The notes under the pieces are model-generated. The model was not told the origin of the DNA, ran no database searches, and saw only the letters and a program-made list of their open reading frames with translations. A stretch of DNA of 64,000 nucleotides from an uncultured Eubacterium sp. (lineage in GTDB: Bacteria; Bacillota; Clostridia; Peptostreptococcales; Anaerovoracaceae), in contig CALCFD010000025.1 in NCBI GenBank assembly GCA_937900695.1, positions 1-64,000 on the forward strand, in the 5' to 3' direction. Below are positions 25,518-33,576 of this stretch, piece after piece. Position numbers and translations under genes: made by a program. The number at the start of each line of letters is the position of its first letter. The stretch's first letter is position 1.

Positions 25518-25627
25518 GAACTTGAGAAAAGAATTGTTAAGAAAATAACTATTCTAAAACGGATCCGGGAAAGTTATTTAATAACAAATTCGTAAGATAA
25601 TTTAGTTTTATTAGAGAGGTGTAAAAT

Positions 25628-26533
25628 ATGGTAACGATTATCCAAGTAGGATTAGCATTATTAATGGTTTCTTATATTGTAGTATTCGCACAGGATGTAA
25701 TTAAACATCGTCAGGAAGTAAAAAGTGATGGTTTACTAAAAAACTGTGTAAATGTTGTTCAGGGATTTGTAACAAACTTTCTTGATGCACTAGGTATTGG
25801 AAGTTTTGCTCCACAGACAATTATTTACAAGATGTTTCATTTAGTACGTGATGATAGTTATATTCCTGGTACACTAAATGTAGCAAATACTTTACCAGTT
25901 ATGTTTCAGGGATTTATATTCTTAGCTATTGTAGAAGTTGAACCATTAACTTTAGTAACATTAATTATCACATCTATTATCGGTGGTATTATTGGAGCTA
26001 GAATAGTAAGTAAATTACCAGTTAAGAAAGTACAGTTTGTTATTGGTTGTGCATTATTTTTAACAGCAGTTCTAATGGTATTAAGACAGACAGGAATGCT
26101 TGATATATTAGGTCAGGGTAACACTGCTTTAGGTTTAACAGGACTTCCTTTAGTACTAGCAGCTATCGGTACAGCAATTTGTGGTATTGGTCAGTCAACG
26201 GGAGTTGGTTTTTATGCACCATGTATGGCTATCGTATACTTCGCAGGAATGGATCCATTAGTATCATTCCCAATCATGATGGCTTCTTGTGCAGCAGTGA
26301 TGCCTATGTCATCTATTACATATGTAAGAGCTGGTAAATATGAAAAGCTTATGTCAATTATTATCATGGTTACTGGTGTAATCGGTGTAGGTATCGCAGC
26401 ATTTGTTGTTAAGAATATGAACAAAGATATGCTTGTATGGATCGTAGTAGCAGTAGTATTTATTGCAAGTATCACAACATTTAAGCAGGCATTGACTAAA
26501 GAGAAAAAAGAAGATAGTGTTGTGTGTGAATAG
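25628..26533 (+). CDS. TSUP-family (TauE/SafE) exporter
   Basis: A 301-residue membrane protein with about eight hydrophobic segments. TSUP features are the repeated halves with Gly-rich helices (FLDALGIGSFAP in the first, GIGQSTGVGFYAPCMAIV in the second) and IITSIIGGIIGARIVSKLP. Family members move sulfite, sulfonates, sulfur compounds or carboxylates out of the cell. It leads an operon with three metabolic enzymes, so it may export a product or import a substrate of that pathway; which is not visible. Confidence 0.85.
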   Translation: MVTIIQVGLALLMVSYIVVFAQDVIKHRQEVKSDGLLKNCVNVVQGFVTNFLDALGIGSFAPQTIIYKMFHLVRDDSYIPGTLNVANTLPVMFQGFIFLAIVEVEPLTLVTLIITSIIGGIIGARIVSKLPVKKVQFVIGCALFLTAVLMVLRQTGMLDILGQGNTALGLTGLPLVLAAIGTAICGIGQSTGVGFYAPCMAIVYFAGMDPLVSFPIMMASCAAVMPMSSITYVRAGKYEKLMSIIIMVTGVIGVGIAAFVVKNMNKDMLVWIVVAVVFIASITTFKQALTKEKKEDSVVCE

Positions 26534-26559
26534 TAGCATGCGACTAGAGAGGAGTAAAT

Positions 26560-27546
26560 ATGTTATTGCTAAATAGAGAAGATATTAAAAGTGTATTTTC
26601 GATGAAGGACTCAATAGAGGCTGTTAAAAAAGCTTTTATGCTTTATTCTGAAGGCAAGAGTGAGGTTCCATTGCGTACTAACATACAGGTGCCAGAGCAC
26701 AACGGTACTTTACTTTTTATGCCAGCATATGTTGGTGAATTAGATACTGCTTCATTGAAAATTGTAAATATATTTCCAGAAAATGTTAATAAAGGATTGC
26801 CTACTGCTCCAGCACAGGTACTTTTAATAGATACTACTACAGGAATGGTTGAAGCTGTTTTAGATGGAACTTATGTTACTCAGCTTAGAACAGGTGCAGC
26901 ATCAGGAGCGGCTTTTGAAGCTTTAGCTATTAAGGATGCTAAAATAGGAGCTTTAATTGGTACTGGTGGTCAGGCTGCAACACAGTTAGAAGCTATGCTT
27001 TGTGCTAGAAAATTAGAAAAAGTTAAAATATTTGATATGGATAGAGCTCGTCTAGAAGCTTTTGTTGAAAAGATGTCCGTTGAGTTAGCTTCTTATGGTG
27101 CAGAGTTTGTTGCAGCTGAATCATCAGATGACGCAGTTACAGATGCTGATATTTTAGTAACTATGACACCGGCTAAAAAACCTGTATTTGATGCATCAAA
27201 ATGTAAAAAAGGCATTACAGTAAGCTGTGTAGGTGCATATCAGCATGATATGCAGGAAATGGATCCAGCAATTTTAGATAAAGCTAGCAAAATATATTTC
27301 GACTCACAGTCTGCAGTACTAGCAGAATCTGGAGATATACTAATCCCTCTAAAAGAAGGCAGAATTACAGAAGACGATTTTACAGGTGAACTTGGAGATG
27401 TTTTAGCTGGTAGACTTGTAGGCAGAGAAAATGACGATGAAATTATCGTATTTGAGACTGTTGGTATCGGAACGCAAGATTTAATGGCAGCTAGAGGTAT
27501 TTATGAAAAAGCTATTGAAAAAAATGTAGGAACAAACTGGGAATAG
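26560..27546 (+). CDS. Ornithine cyclodeaminase/mu-crystallin family enzyme
   Basis: A 328-residue NAD(P)-dependent enzyme. Conserved features are ASLKIVN (active-site Lys region), LRTGAASGAA, the Rossmann loop GALIGTGGQA, DADILVTMT and the C-terminal ETVGIGTQDLMAARGIYEKA. Characterised members include ornithine cyclodeaminase, alanine and arginine dehydrogenases, ketimine reductases and the iminosuccinate reductase BhcD. Sequence alone does not decide among them. It sits 26 bp behind the TSUP gene and is followed by a tautomerase and a dehydratase. Confidence 0.88.
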   Translation: MLLLNREDIKSVFSMKDSIEAVKKAFMLYSEGKSEVPLRTNIQVPEHNGTLLFMPAYVGELDTASLKIVNIFPENVNKGLPTAPAQVLLIDTTTGMVEAVLDGTYVTQLRTGAASGAAFEALAIKDAKIGALIGTGGQAATQLEAMLCARKLEKVKIFDMDRARLEAFVEKMSVELASYGAEFVAAESSDDAVTDADILVTMTPAKKPVFDASKCKKGITVSCVGAYQHDMQEMDPAILDKASKIYFDSQSAVLAESGDILIPLKEGRITEDDFTGELGDVLAGRLVGRENDDEIIVFETVGIGTQDLMAARGIYEKAIEKNVGTNWE

Positions 27547-27555
27547 GTGAAAGTT

Positions 27556-27783
27556 ATGCCACATGTTTCAATCAGCTTATATCCAGGTAGAACTAGTGAG
27601 ATGAAAAAGGAAATGGCGGAGAAAATTGTTAAATGTTTAGTTGACTCATATAAATGGCAGCCAGGAGATATTTCAGTATCACTAGAAGAAATACCTAAGG
27701 ATGATTTTGCTAATAAGATAAATGAAAAAATAAGTAACGAAGAATTGCTTATGCAATCAGATTATATTAAAAAAGAGAGGTAA
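27556..27783 (+). CDS. 4-oxalocrotonate tautomerase-family protein
   Basis: A 75-residue tautomerase. The start must be ATG 27556, since the next codon is Pro, the catalytic base after Met removal; AGGTGA lies 6 bp upstream. Arg11 of the mature protein (PHVSISLYPGR) matches the active-site arginine of the family. It could interconvert enol and keto, or enamine and imine, forms of an intermediate made by the neighbouring dehydratase or OCD-family enzyme. The reading from GTG 27547 would bury the catalytic Pro and is rejected. Confidence 0.86.
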   Translation: MPHVSISLYPGRTSEMKKEMAEKIVKCLVDSYKWQPGDISVSLEEIPKDDFANKINEKISNEELLMQSDYIKKER

Positions 27784-27788
27784 ATAAA

Positions 27789-29471
27789 ATGGGTAAATAC
27801 GGAAAACAGTTTTGGGACGGCGAAAGTGGTGCACATCGTAGAGTAATGATGAAAGCGGCTGGATATGGCGATAGTGATATTCGTAATAAGCCACATATTG
27901 GAGTTCCTAACTCATTTCAGGAAGGATCTCCTGGTACAGCACATCTAAGACAGATTGCTGAAGCAGTTAAGCAGGGAATCTGGGCTGCTGGTGGTGTTCC
28001 AGTAGAATTTGGTATTCCTGCTACATGCGGAAACATTCCTAACGGTGTAGAAGAAATGAAATACGAACAGGTTATGAGAGACATCGTATGTATGTCTGTT
28101 GAAGCTGTAAGTAAAGTACATCAGTTTGATGGTATCTGTATGATTGCTTCATGTGATAATATTATAGCAGGTTGTTACCAGGCAGCAGCTAGATTAGATA
28201 TTCCTTCAATGGTAGTTACTGGAGGATGTATGTCAGCAGGTAGTCATGAAGGTCGTCAGGTAGTTGAAGCGGATGTAGACGTAGCTCGTTTCAGTGGCAA
28301 GAGCAATGATGAATTATTAGAATTAGAAGAATGTGTATGCCCAACATGTGGTGCTTGTCCTTCGATGGGTACTGCAAACACTATGCAGCTAATGGGTGAA
28401 GTTTTCAATCTTGTATTGCCAGGAACTTCTTGTATTCCTGCAGTAGATAGCTTAAAAATAAGAAAAGCTAGAGAAGCAGGTATGAAGATGGTAGAAATGG
28501 TTAAAAAAGATATGAAGCCATCTCAGTTAATTACTAGAGAAACTTTGTTAAATGCGATTATTTTTGATATGGCTATCGCTGGATCAACAAATGCATTATT
28601 GCATATTCTAACTTTAGGATACGAACTAGGTATCAGAATCACTATGGAAGATTTTGAAAAATATGCTAAGGAAATTAGATGTATTGTTGGCGTAATTCCA
28701 AGTGGTCCATATACAATTAACGACCTATATCATGCAGGTGGTGCGCTAGCAGTAATGAAAAATCTAGAAGAAAAATTATTCTTAGACGTACCTACTATGA
28801 CTGGCGAAACTTGGGGAGATATTTTAAAGAACGTAAGAACTCACAGCAGTGATCTTCTACGTCCATTAGATAATCCTTTATATGACCTACCAGGACTACA
28901 GATCTTAAGAGGAAACTTAGCTCCAGAAGGTGCTATCATTAGACCTACAGGTGTTCCTGAAGAAATGAGAGTATTCCGTGGTAAAGCTAAATGTTTTGAT
29001 AACGATACTAAGGCTTACAATGCAATCGTTGCTGGTGAAATTGTTCCTGGAGATGTAATTGTTATGAGATATGAAGGATGTAAAGGTGCTCCAGGTATGA
29101 AGGAACTAATGCTTTCAAATGATGCTCTAGTTGCTAGAGGTTTGCATAAGAGTGTTGGTCTAGTTACAGATGCTAGATTCTCAGGATTCAGCCATGGCGC
29201 TTTAGTAGGACATGTTTCTCCTGAAGCATATGATGGTGGTGTTATCGCTTTAGTTGAGGACGGAGATATTGTAACTGTAGATACAATTAAGGGTATTGTT
29301 GAATTAGAAGTTTCAGATGAAGTACTAGCAGAAAGAAGAAAGAATTGGGTTTGCCCACCACTTAAGGAAGAAAAGGGTTGTCTAAATATCTTTGCACGCA
29401 CTTGTCGTCCGGCACATGAAGGTGGCGCTATGCAGCCTTGGGATTTAGATGCAAAATATTCAGATCTATAA
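27789..29471 (+). CDS. Divergent IlvD/Edd-family dehydratase
   Basis: A 560-residue Fe-S dehydratase related to dihydroxy-acid dehydratase and sugar-acid dehydratases. The family core is clear: CVCPTCGACPSMGTANTMQ, GCKGAPGMKEL, DARFSGFSHG (active-site Ser) and GHVSPEAYDGG. Two hallmark positions differ: the IlvD PCN cysteine region reads EGSPGTAHLR, and the CDK motif reads C122-D-N (SCDNIIAGC), losing the carbamylated Mg-binding Lys. No ilv genes are nearby; it ends an operon with a TSUP exporter, an OCD enzyme and a tautomerase. A catabolic role on a hydroxylated acid is likelier than valine synthesis. Confidence 0.85.
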   Translation: MGKYGKQFWDGESGAHRRVMMKAAGYGDSDIRNKPHIGVPNSFQEGSPGTAHLRQIAEAVKQGIWAAGGVPVEFGIPATCGNIPNGVEEMKYEQVMRDIVCMSVEAVSKVHQFDGICMIASCDNIIAGCYQAAARLDIPSMVVTGGCMSAGSHEGRQVVEADVDVARFSGKSNDELLELEECVCPTCGACPSMGTANTMQLMGEVFNLVLPGTSCIPAVDSLKIRKAREAGMKMVEMVKKDMKPSQLITRETLLNAIIFDMAIAGSTNALLHILTLGYELGIRITMEDFEKYAKEIRCIVGVIPSGPYTINDLYHAGGALAVMKNLEEKLFLDVPTMTGETWGDILKNVRTHSSDLLRPLDNPLYDLPGLQILRGNLAPEGAIIRPTGVPEEMRVFRGKAKCFDNDTKAYNAIVAGEIVPGDVIVMRYEGCKGAPGMKELMLSNDALVARGLHKSVGLVTDARFSGFSHGALVGHVSPEAYDGGVIALVEDGDIVTVDTIKGIVELEVSDEVLAERRKNWVCPPLKEEKGCLNIFARTCRPAHEGGAMQPWDLDAKYSDL

Positions 29472-29475
29472 AAAT

Positions 29476-29512
29476 CACTTTATAACATAACTTTATAAAT
29501 AACTTTATAAAT
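29476..29512 (+). repeat. Short tandem repeat
   Basis: AACTTTATAAAT occurs twice in tandem (29489-29500, 29501-29512), preceded by a degenerate third copy (29476-29488). It lies between the dehydratase stop and the following terminator. Confidence 0.6.
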
Positions 29513-29520
29513 AACTATGA

Positions 29521-29572
29521 GCCCCTCTAATATAGACAAAGTGTGTAATATTAGTAGGGGCCAATTTTTTTA
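29521..29572 (+). terminator. Terminator/attenuator abutting the next ribosome binding site
   Basis: GCCCCT (29521-29526) pairs with AGGGGC (29556-29561), and CTAATAT (29527-29533) with ATATTAG (29548-29554), one bulged T, then a run of T (29565-29572). AAGGAG of the next gene follows at once. No obvious promoter lies between, so the next gene depends on read-through or on a promoter hidden in the repeat. Confidence 0.85.
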
Positions 29573-29587
29573 AGGAGATTACGTCGT

Positions 29588-30679
29588 ATGTTTAAATTAC
29601 CAAATTATATCAAACCTAATTTTGAGTATGATAAATTTGTAAAAGCACCAGATGCGGTTTTAATAAAAGCACCAGTAAATAAGGCAGCACCAAAAAAATT
29701 TCATGGAACTTCAATTTATCCTGAGTACTTTAAAATAAATGGTAAATGGCTTTTGGCAGAAGACAGTCGCATGGACGGTGTACCTGTATATAAAGAAGGA
29801 AAAATTTTAGTTAGGGAATTAAGGAACTTGAAAAAGGGAGATCTAGTTGTAGTTGGCAGAACTGAGGATTGCCAGGAAGGTGTATATGTTCATGTAGATT
29901 GTTTTGAGAAGGAAAATGAAACTAAAACAGCAACTTTTGCATTTAGACAAAGCAGAAGTAGGGAAACAGGATTTAGCAGTGATTATAAAAATCTTTTGGA
30001 GCTTTTAAAATATGAAAAAGAAAACAATGGATATGTAGTTTGGGTCTTAGGACCAGCATGTTCGTTTGATGCAGAAGCAAGAAATAATATGGCTAAATTA
30101 ATTGACAATGGTTATGTACAAGTATTATTGGCAGGTAACGCACTTGCTACTCATGACCTTGAAGGTGGGTATATTGGCACTGCACTTGGAACTGATATAG
30201 TAACTCAAATGCCTCATGAGGATGGACACTATAACCATTTAGATACGATAAATGCTATAAATACATATGGCTCAATTAATGAATTTATAAATAAGGAAAA
30301 TATTAATAGTGGAATTATAAATGCATGTGTAAAAAATAATGTACCTTTTGTGTTAAATGGTTCTATTCGTGATGATGGACCTCTTCCAGAAGTTTTTGAA
30401 CATACTTATAAAGGTCAGGATACAATTCGCTCTCATATTCGTAAAGCTACAACAGTTATAGGAATGGCAACAGTGCTTCATACTATAGCTACTGGTAATA
30501 TGACACCTACTTATAGGGTATTAGAAGATGGAACAATTCGACCACTTTATTTTTATATGGTAGATACTTCTGAATTTGCAGCAAATAAATTGGGAGATAG
30601 AGGCAGTTTATCTGCTAAAAGTATAGTAACAAATGTACAAGATTTTTTGATGAATGTTACCAAAGGTCTTGGTATATAA
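29588..30679 (+). CDS. LOR/SDH-type ornithine cyclodeaminase-like protein
   Basis: A 363-residue protein. It matches the LOR/SDH-domain (TIGR00300-like) family: SRMDGVPVYKEG, KKGDLVVVG, VVWVLGPACSFDAEARNNM, LLAGNALATHDLEGGYIGTALG, NGSIRDDGPLPEV, KATTVIGMATVLHTIATGNM and VDTSEFAANKLGDRGSL. Members in archaea and the C-terminal part of cyanobacterial AgrE convert ornithine to proline and ammonia. The N-terminal ~100-residue domain of archaeal members is replaced here by a short different lead. It is unrelated in sequence to the OCD/mu-crystallin gene upstream. Confidence 0.78.
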   Translation: MFKLPNYIKPNFEYDKFVKAPDAVLIKAPVNKAAPKKFHGTSIYPEYFKINGKWLLAEDSRMDGVPVYKEGKILVRELRNLKKGDLVVVGRTEDCQEGVYVHVDCFEKENETKTATFAFRQSRSRETGFSSDYKNLLELLKYEKENNGYVVWVLGPACSFDAEARNNMAKLIDNGYVQVLLAGNALATHDLEGGYIGTALGTDIVTQMPHEDGHYNHLDTINAINTYGSINEFINKENINSGIINACVKNNVPFVLNGSIRDDGPLPEVFEHTYKGQDTIRSHIRKATTVIGMATVLHTIATGNMTPTYRVLEDGTIRPLYFYMVDTSEFAANKLGDRGSLSAKSIVTNVQDFLMNVTKGLGI

Positions 30680-30683
30680 TAAT

Positions 30684-30737
30684 AAAACGCCTAAATCAAT
30701 ATCTTTGTGCACGAAGCTTGATTATAGGCGTTTTTTT
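30684..30737. terminator. Bidirectional terminator
   Basis: AAAACGCCTA (30684-30693) pairs with TAGGCGTTTT (30725-30734), extended inside by ATCAA (30695-30699)/TTGAT (30718-30722). It separates convergent genes. Confidence 0.88.
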
Positions 30738-30743
30738 AACAAA

Positions 30744-31430
30744 TTAACCTCTATCTATAGGCATATAAGGAATTAATCTACCTGCAAAATCAGCAAAGTT
30801 CATAGTCTGGATAATTACTTTACCTGGGCCTGTTAGTCTAGTTAAAAATAAACCTTCGCCACCAAATAAAATGTTTCCCATACCTTTTACTGTTTCTATA
30901 TCATAGCCTACTGTAGGTGAAAAAGCTACTATATTTCCAGTATCCACCTTTATAACTTCGCCAGGAAGCAAGTCTTTTTCTATGATGTCACCATCGATTT
31001 CTAAAAAAGCCATTCCGCTACCTTGTAGCTGCTGCAAAATAAAACCTTCACCACCAAACATACCTGATTTTAGTTTTTTATTTATAACTGTATTTAGCTG
31101 CACAGTGTCTTCAGCACACAAGAAAGCACCTTTTTGTATAATTAGATTATTTCCAGTAGAGCCTACATTTATAGCTACTATACTACCAGGAACAGTTGAG
31201 CTAAAACCAATAAATGCATTGTTTTTAGTAGCGGTGTAGTGAGCCATAAACATAGATTCACCAGCTAACATACGGCCAAAACCTTTAAGCAGGCCACCTC
31301 GTGTATTAGTTGACATTTCGATGCCATCACTTTGCCATGCCATACCACCTGACTGTGTAAAGAGCTGTTCTCCTTGATTTAAAGAGATTTCTACTGAAGG
31401 AACTGTTTGTCCTATAATTTTGTAATTCAT
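30744..31430 (-). CDS. AIM24/TIGR00266-family protein
   Basis: A 228-residue beta-rich protein of the AIM24 family. Landmarks are QSGGMAWQSDGIEM, GGLLKGFGRMLAGESMFMAHY, GSIVAINVG, GGEGFILQQLQGSG and GGEGLFLTRLTGPG. I take ATG 31428-31430 as the start because GGGAGG lies just upstream; a longer reading to 31493 would add 21 atypical residues. The bacterial function is unknown; the family name comes from a yeast mitochondrial protein. Monocistronic and convergent with the LOR/SDH gene. Confidence 0.87.
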   Translation of the reverse strand: MNYKIIGQTVPSVEISLNQGEQLFTQSGGMAWQSDGIEMSTNTRGGLLKGFGRMLAGESMFMAHYTATKNNAFIGFSSTVPGSIVAINVGSTGNNLIIQKGAFLCAEDTVQLNTVINKKLKSGMFGGEGFILQQLQGSGMAFLEIDGDIIEKDLLPGEVIKVDTGNIVAFSPTVGYDIETVKGMGNILFGGEGLFLTRLTGPGKVIIQTMNFADFAGRLIPYMPIDRG

Positions 31431-31566
31431 AATATACCTCCCATATTCACATATGATTTTTTTTATTATAAAGAATTTAACTTCATAAGACAATATTATA
31501 ATGCTAAATTTATGAATATTAAGAAAATTTGTTTTGCGAATATAGATTTTGGTCTAATTTAAACCC

Positions 31567-31595
31567 TTGCAGTTGTCTTAAAGTTGTGTTATACT
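31567..31595 (+). promoter_or_regulatory. Promoter of the rimP-nusA-infB operon
   Basis: TTGCAG (31567-31572), 17 bp, TATACT (31590-31595). Transcription would start near 31602, leaving an ~80-nt leader. Confidence 0.65.
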
Positions 31596-31627
31596 TATCT
31601 GAGAAAAATACTAGATTATTAGACTAG

Positions 31628-31652
31628 GAGTGGGCATGTTGCCCACTCTTTA
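31628..31652 (+). promoter_or_regulatory. GC-rich leader hairpin before rimP
   Basis: GAGTGGGC (31628-31635) and GCCCACTC (31641-31648) form a perfect stem with a 5-nt loop, followed by TTTAGTTTT. It stands out in an AT-rich leader and could act as a weak terminator/antitermination target for the NusA operon or as a stabilising 5' structure. Confidence 0.6.
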
Positions 31653-31684
31653 GTTTTAGAAATGAAAAAATTAAAGGAGAACAG

Positions 31685-32164
31685 ATGGCAAAGCAAAAAA
31701 TCAAAGATGTCGTTAGCGATTTACTAAACGACTACCTTGACGAAAAGGGTCTTGAGCTTTGGAATGTTGAATTTGTTAAAGAAGTAAAAGATTGGTTTCT
31801 AAGGGTATATATAGACAAAAAGAGTCACGACAAAGAAGAATATATTAGTATTGAAGAGTGTGAAGATGTTAGCAGGTATCTAAGTGAAATTCTTGATAGA
31901 GATGATCCTATTGAACAGAATTATTATCTAGAGGTATCTTCTCCAGGAATGGATAGAGAACTTATTACAGAGGCACATTATAAAAGATACATCGGTAGTT
32001 TAGTTGATATGAAGCTATATAAGGCAATTGATGGACAAAAAACTCTTACAGCTACTTTAGATGGTATCGATGATGATAATTATTATTTAAAAGATGAAAA
32101 AGATAACATATTAACAATAGCTAAATCACAGGTAGCTAAGACTAAGCTTGCTGTGGTATTTTAA
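31685..32164 (+). CDS. rimP: Ribosome maturation factor RimP
   Basis: A 159-residue protein needed for 30S assembly. Landmarks are LWNVEFVKEVKDWFLRVYID, SIEECEDVSRYLSEILD and YYLEVSSPGMDREL. It starts with ATG 31685 after AAAGGAG and leads the translation/transcription operon rimP-nusA-rnpM-rplGA-infB-rbfA-nrnA-truB-ribF, the standard Firmicute order. Confidence 0.95.
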   Translation: MAKQKIKDVVSDLLNDYLDEKGLELWNVEFVKEVKDWFLRVYIDKKSHDKEEYISIEECEDVSRYLSEILDRDDPIEQNYYLEVSSPGMDRELITEAHYKRYIGSLVDMKLYKAIDGQKTLTATLDGIDDDNYYLKDEKDNILTIAKSQVAKTKLAVVF

Positions 32165-32181
32165 AAAGGAAGGAAAAAGAA

Positions 32182-33288
32182 ATGAATAAAGAGTTTATCG
32201 AAGCTATTGGCGAACTTGAAGCCGAAAGAGGAATATCTAAAGAGATGCTTTTTGAAGCTATCGAATCTGCATTGGTTTCTGCATATAAAAAGAATTATGG
32301 AACTAACCAAAACGTATCAGTTGATATCGATAAAATCACAGGTGATATCAACGTGTATATGTCTATGGATGTAGTTGAAGAAATCGAAGATGATAGTGCT
32401 CAGATTTCTTTAGAAGAAGCGCAGGAAATTGACCCTGCATATGAAGTTGGTGATGTAGTTGAATACATGGTAACACCTAAAGATTTTGGACGAATTGCTG
32501 CACAGACTGCAAAGCAGGTGGTAGTTCAAAGAATTAGAGAAGCTGAAAGAACAATGATTTTTGATGATTTTATTGATAGAGCTGGTGAAGTTGTCACTGG
32601 TATTGTTCAGAGAAACAGCAATGGAACATTGTTTGTAAGTGTTGATAAGACTGAAGGAATACTACCTTTAAAGGAACAGGTTCCAGGAGAACATTTTGAA
32701 ATCGGCGAAAGAATTAAAGTTTACATCATGGATGTAAAGAGGACAACTAAAGGACCTCAGGTATTTTTATCAAGATCTCATCCAGGTTTAGTTAAGAGAT
32801 TATTTGAATTAGAAGTACCTGAAATTAGAGAAGGAGTAGTTGAAATTAAGAGTATCGCTAGAGAAGCTGGTTCAAGAACTAAGATGGCTGTTTATACAAC
32901 AGATGAAAACGTTGATCCAGTGGGAGCATGTGTTGGTTCTAGAGGCGTTAGAGTACAAAATGTAGTTGATGAATTATCTAATGAAAAAATTGACATTATT
33001 GTTTGGAGTGAAGATCCAAAGGTACTTATTAGTAACGTACTAAGCCCAGCTAAGGTTGAAGAGGTAACTGTTGATGAAGATGAAAAGACAGCACAGGTTG
33101 TAGTACCTGATTATCAGCTTTCATTAGCTATTGGAAAATCTGGACAAAATGTAAGGCTTGCAGCTAAGCTATGTGGTTGGAAAATTGATATTAAGAGTCA
33201 TTTTCAAGTTTACGGTGAAGAAATCGTAGAAACAAAAGAACCTTTAGATGAAGACGATGATATTAAAATTGTTGAAGTTGAAGAATAG
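32182..33288 (+). CDS. nusA: Transcription termination/antitermination factor NusA
   Basis: A 368-residue NusA of the short Firmicute form: N-terminal RNA polymerase-binding domain, an S1 domain (~135-200) and two KH domains (VGACVGSRGVRVQNVVDEL, LSLAIGKSGQNVRLAAKL). It lacks the extra C-terminal acidic repeats of enterobacterial NusA, ending instead in a short acidic tail. It modulates pausing and termination. It follows rimP by 17 bp. Confidence 0.96.
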   Translation: MNKEFIEAIGELEAERGISKEMLFEAIESALVSAYKKNYGTNQNVSVDIDKITGDINVYMSMDVVEEIEDDSAQISLEEAQEIDPAYEVGDVVEYMVTPKDFGRIAAQTAKQVVVQRIREAERTMIFDDFIDRAGEVVTGIVQRNSNGTLFVSVDKTEGILPLKEQVPGEHFEIGERIKVYIMDVKRTTKGPQVFLSRSHPGLVKRLFELEVPEIREGVVEIKSIAREAGSRTKMAVYTTDENVDPVGACVGSRGVRVQNVVDELSNEKIDIIVWSEDPKVLISNVLSPAKVEEVTVDEDEKTAQVVVPDYQLSLAIGKSGQNVRLAAKLCGWKIDIKSHFQVYGEEIVETKEPLDEDDDIKIVEVEE

Positions 33289-33300
33289 AGAGGGATATAT

Positions 33301-33576
33301 TTGAAATCAAATAAAATACCTATGAGAAGATGCATCGGTTGCAATATTTCTAAGCCTCAAAAGGAACTTATAAGGATTGCTTGCTATGAAGGAAAAATCA
33401 CAGTTGATTTTGATGGTAATGCAAAAGGTAGAGGTGTTTATGTATGCAAAGATAAGCAGTGTCTCAAAAAAATATTTAAGAAAAAAGGTTTCATAAGAGC
33501 CTTTGGTGTTGATTTAAGTGAAGAACAAAAGGAAAGATTACTTGAGGAAATAACGAAATATGAAAAAGATAAATAG
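33301..33576 (+). CDS. rnpM: YlxR/RnpM RNA-binding protein
   Basis: A 91-residue YlxR-fold protein: IPMRRCIGCNISKPQKELIR and GRGVYVCKDKQCLKK are diagnostic. In Bacillus the homologue binds the RNase P RNA. The start is TTG 33301 behind AGAGGG. Its end overlaps the next gene by 17 bp, indicating translational coupling. Confidence 0.93.
   Translation: MKSNKIPMRRCIGCNISKPQKELIRIACYEGKITVDFDGNAKGRGVYVCKDKQCLKKIFKKKGFIRAFGVDLSEEQKERLLEEITKYEKDK

Noticed and set aside
27789..29471. ilvD of valine/isoleucine biosynthesis
   Set aside because: No other ilv or leu genes are near, the operon partners are catabolic-looking, and two hallmark positions differ.
29476..29512. CRISPR-like repeat array
   Set aside because: The repeats are 12 bp, directly adjacent and without spacers; no cas genes are present.
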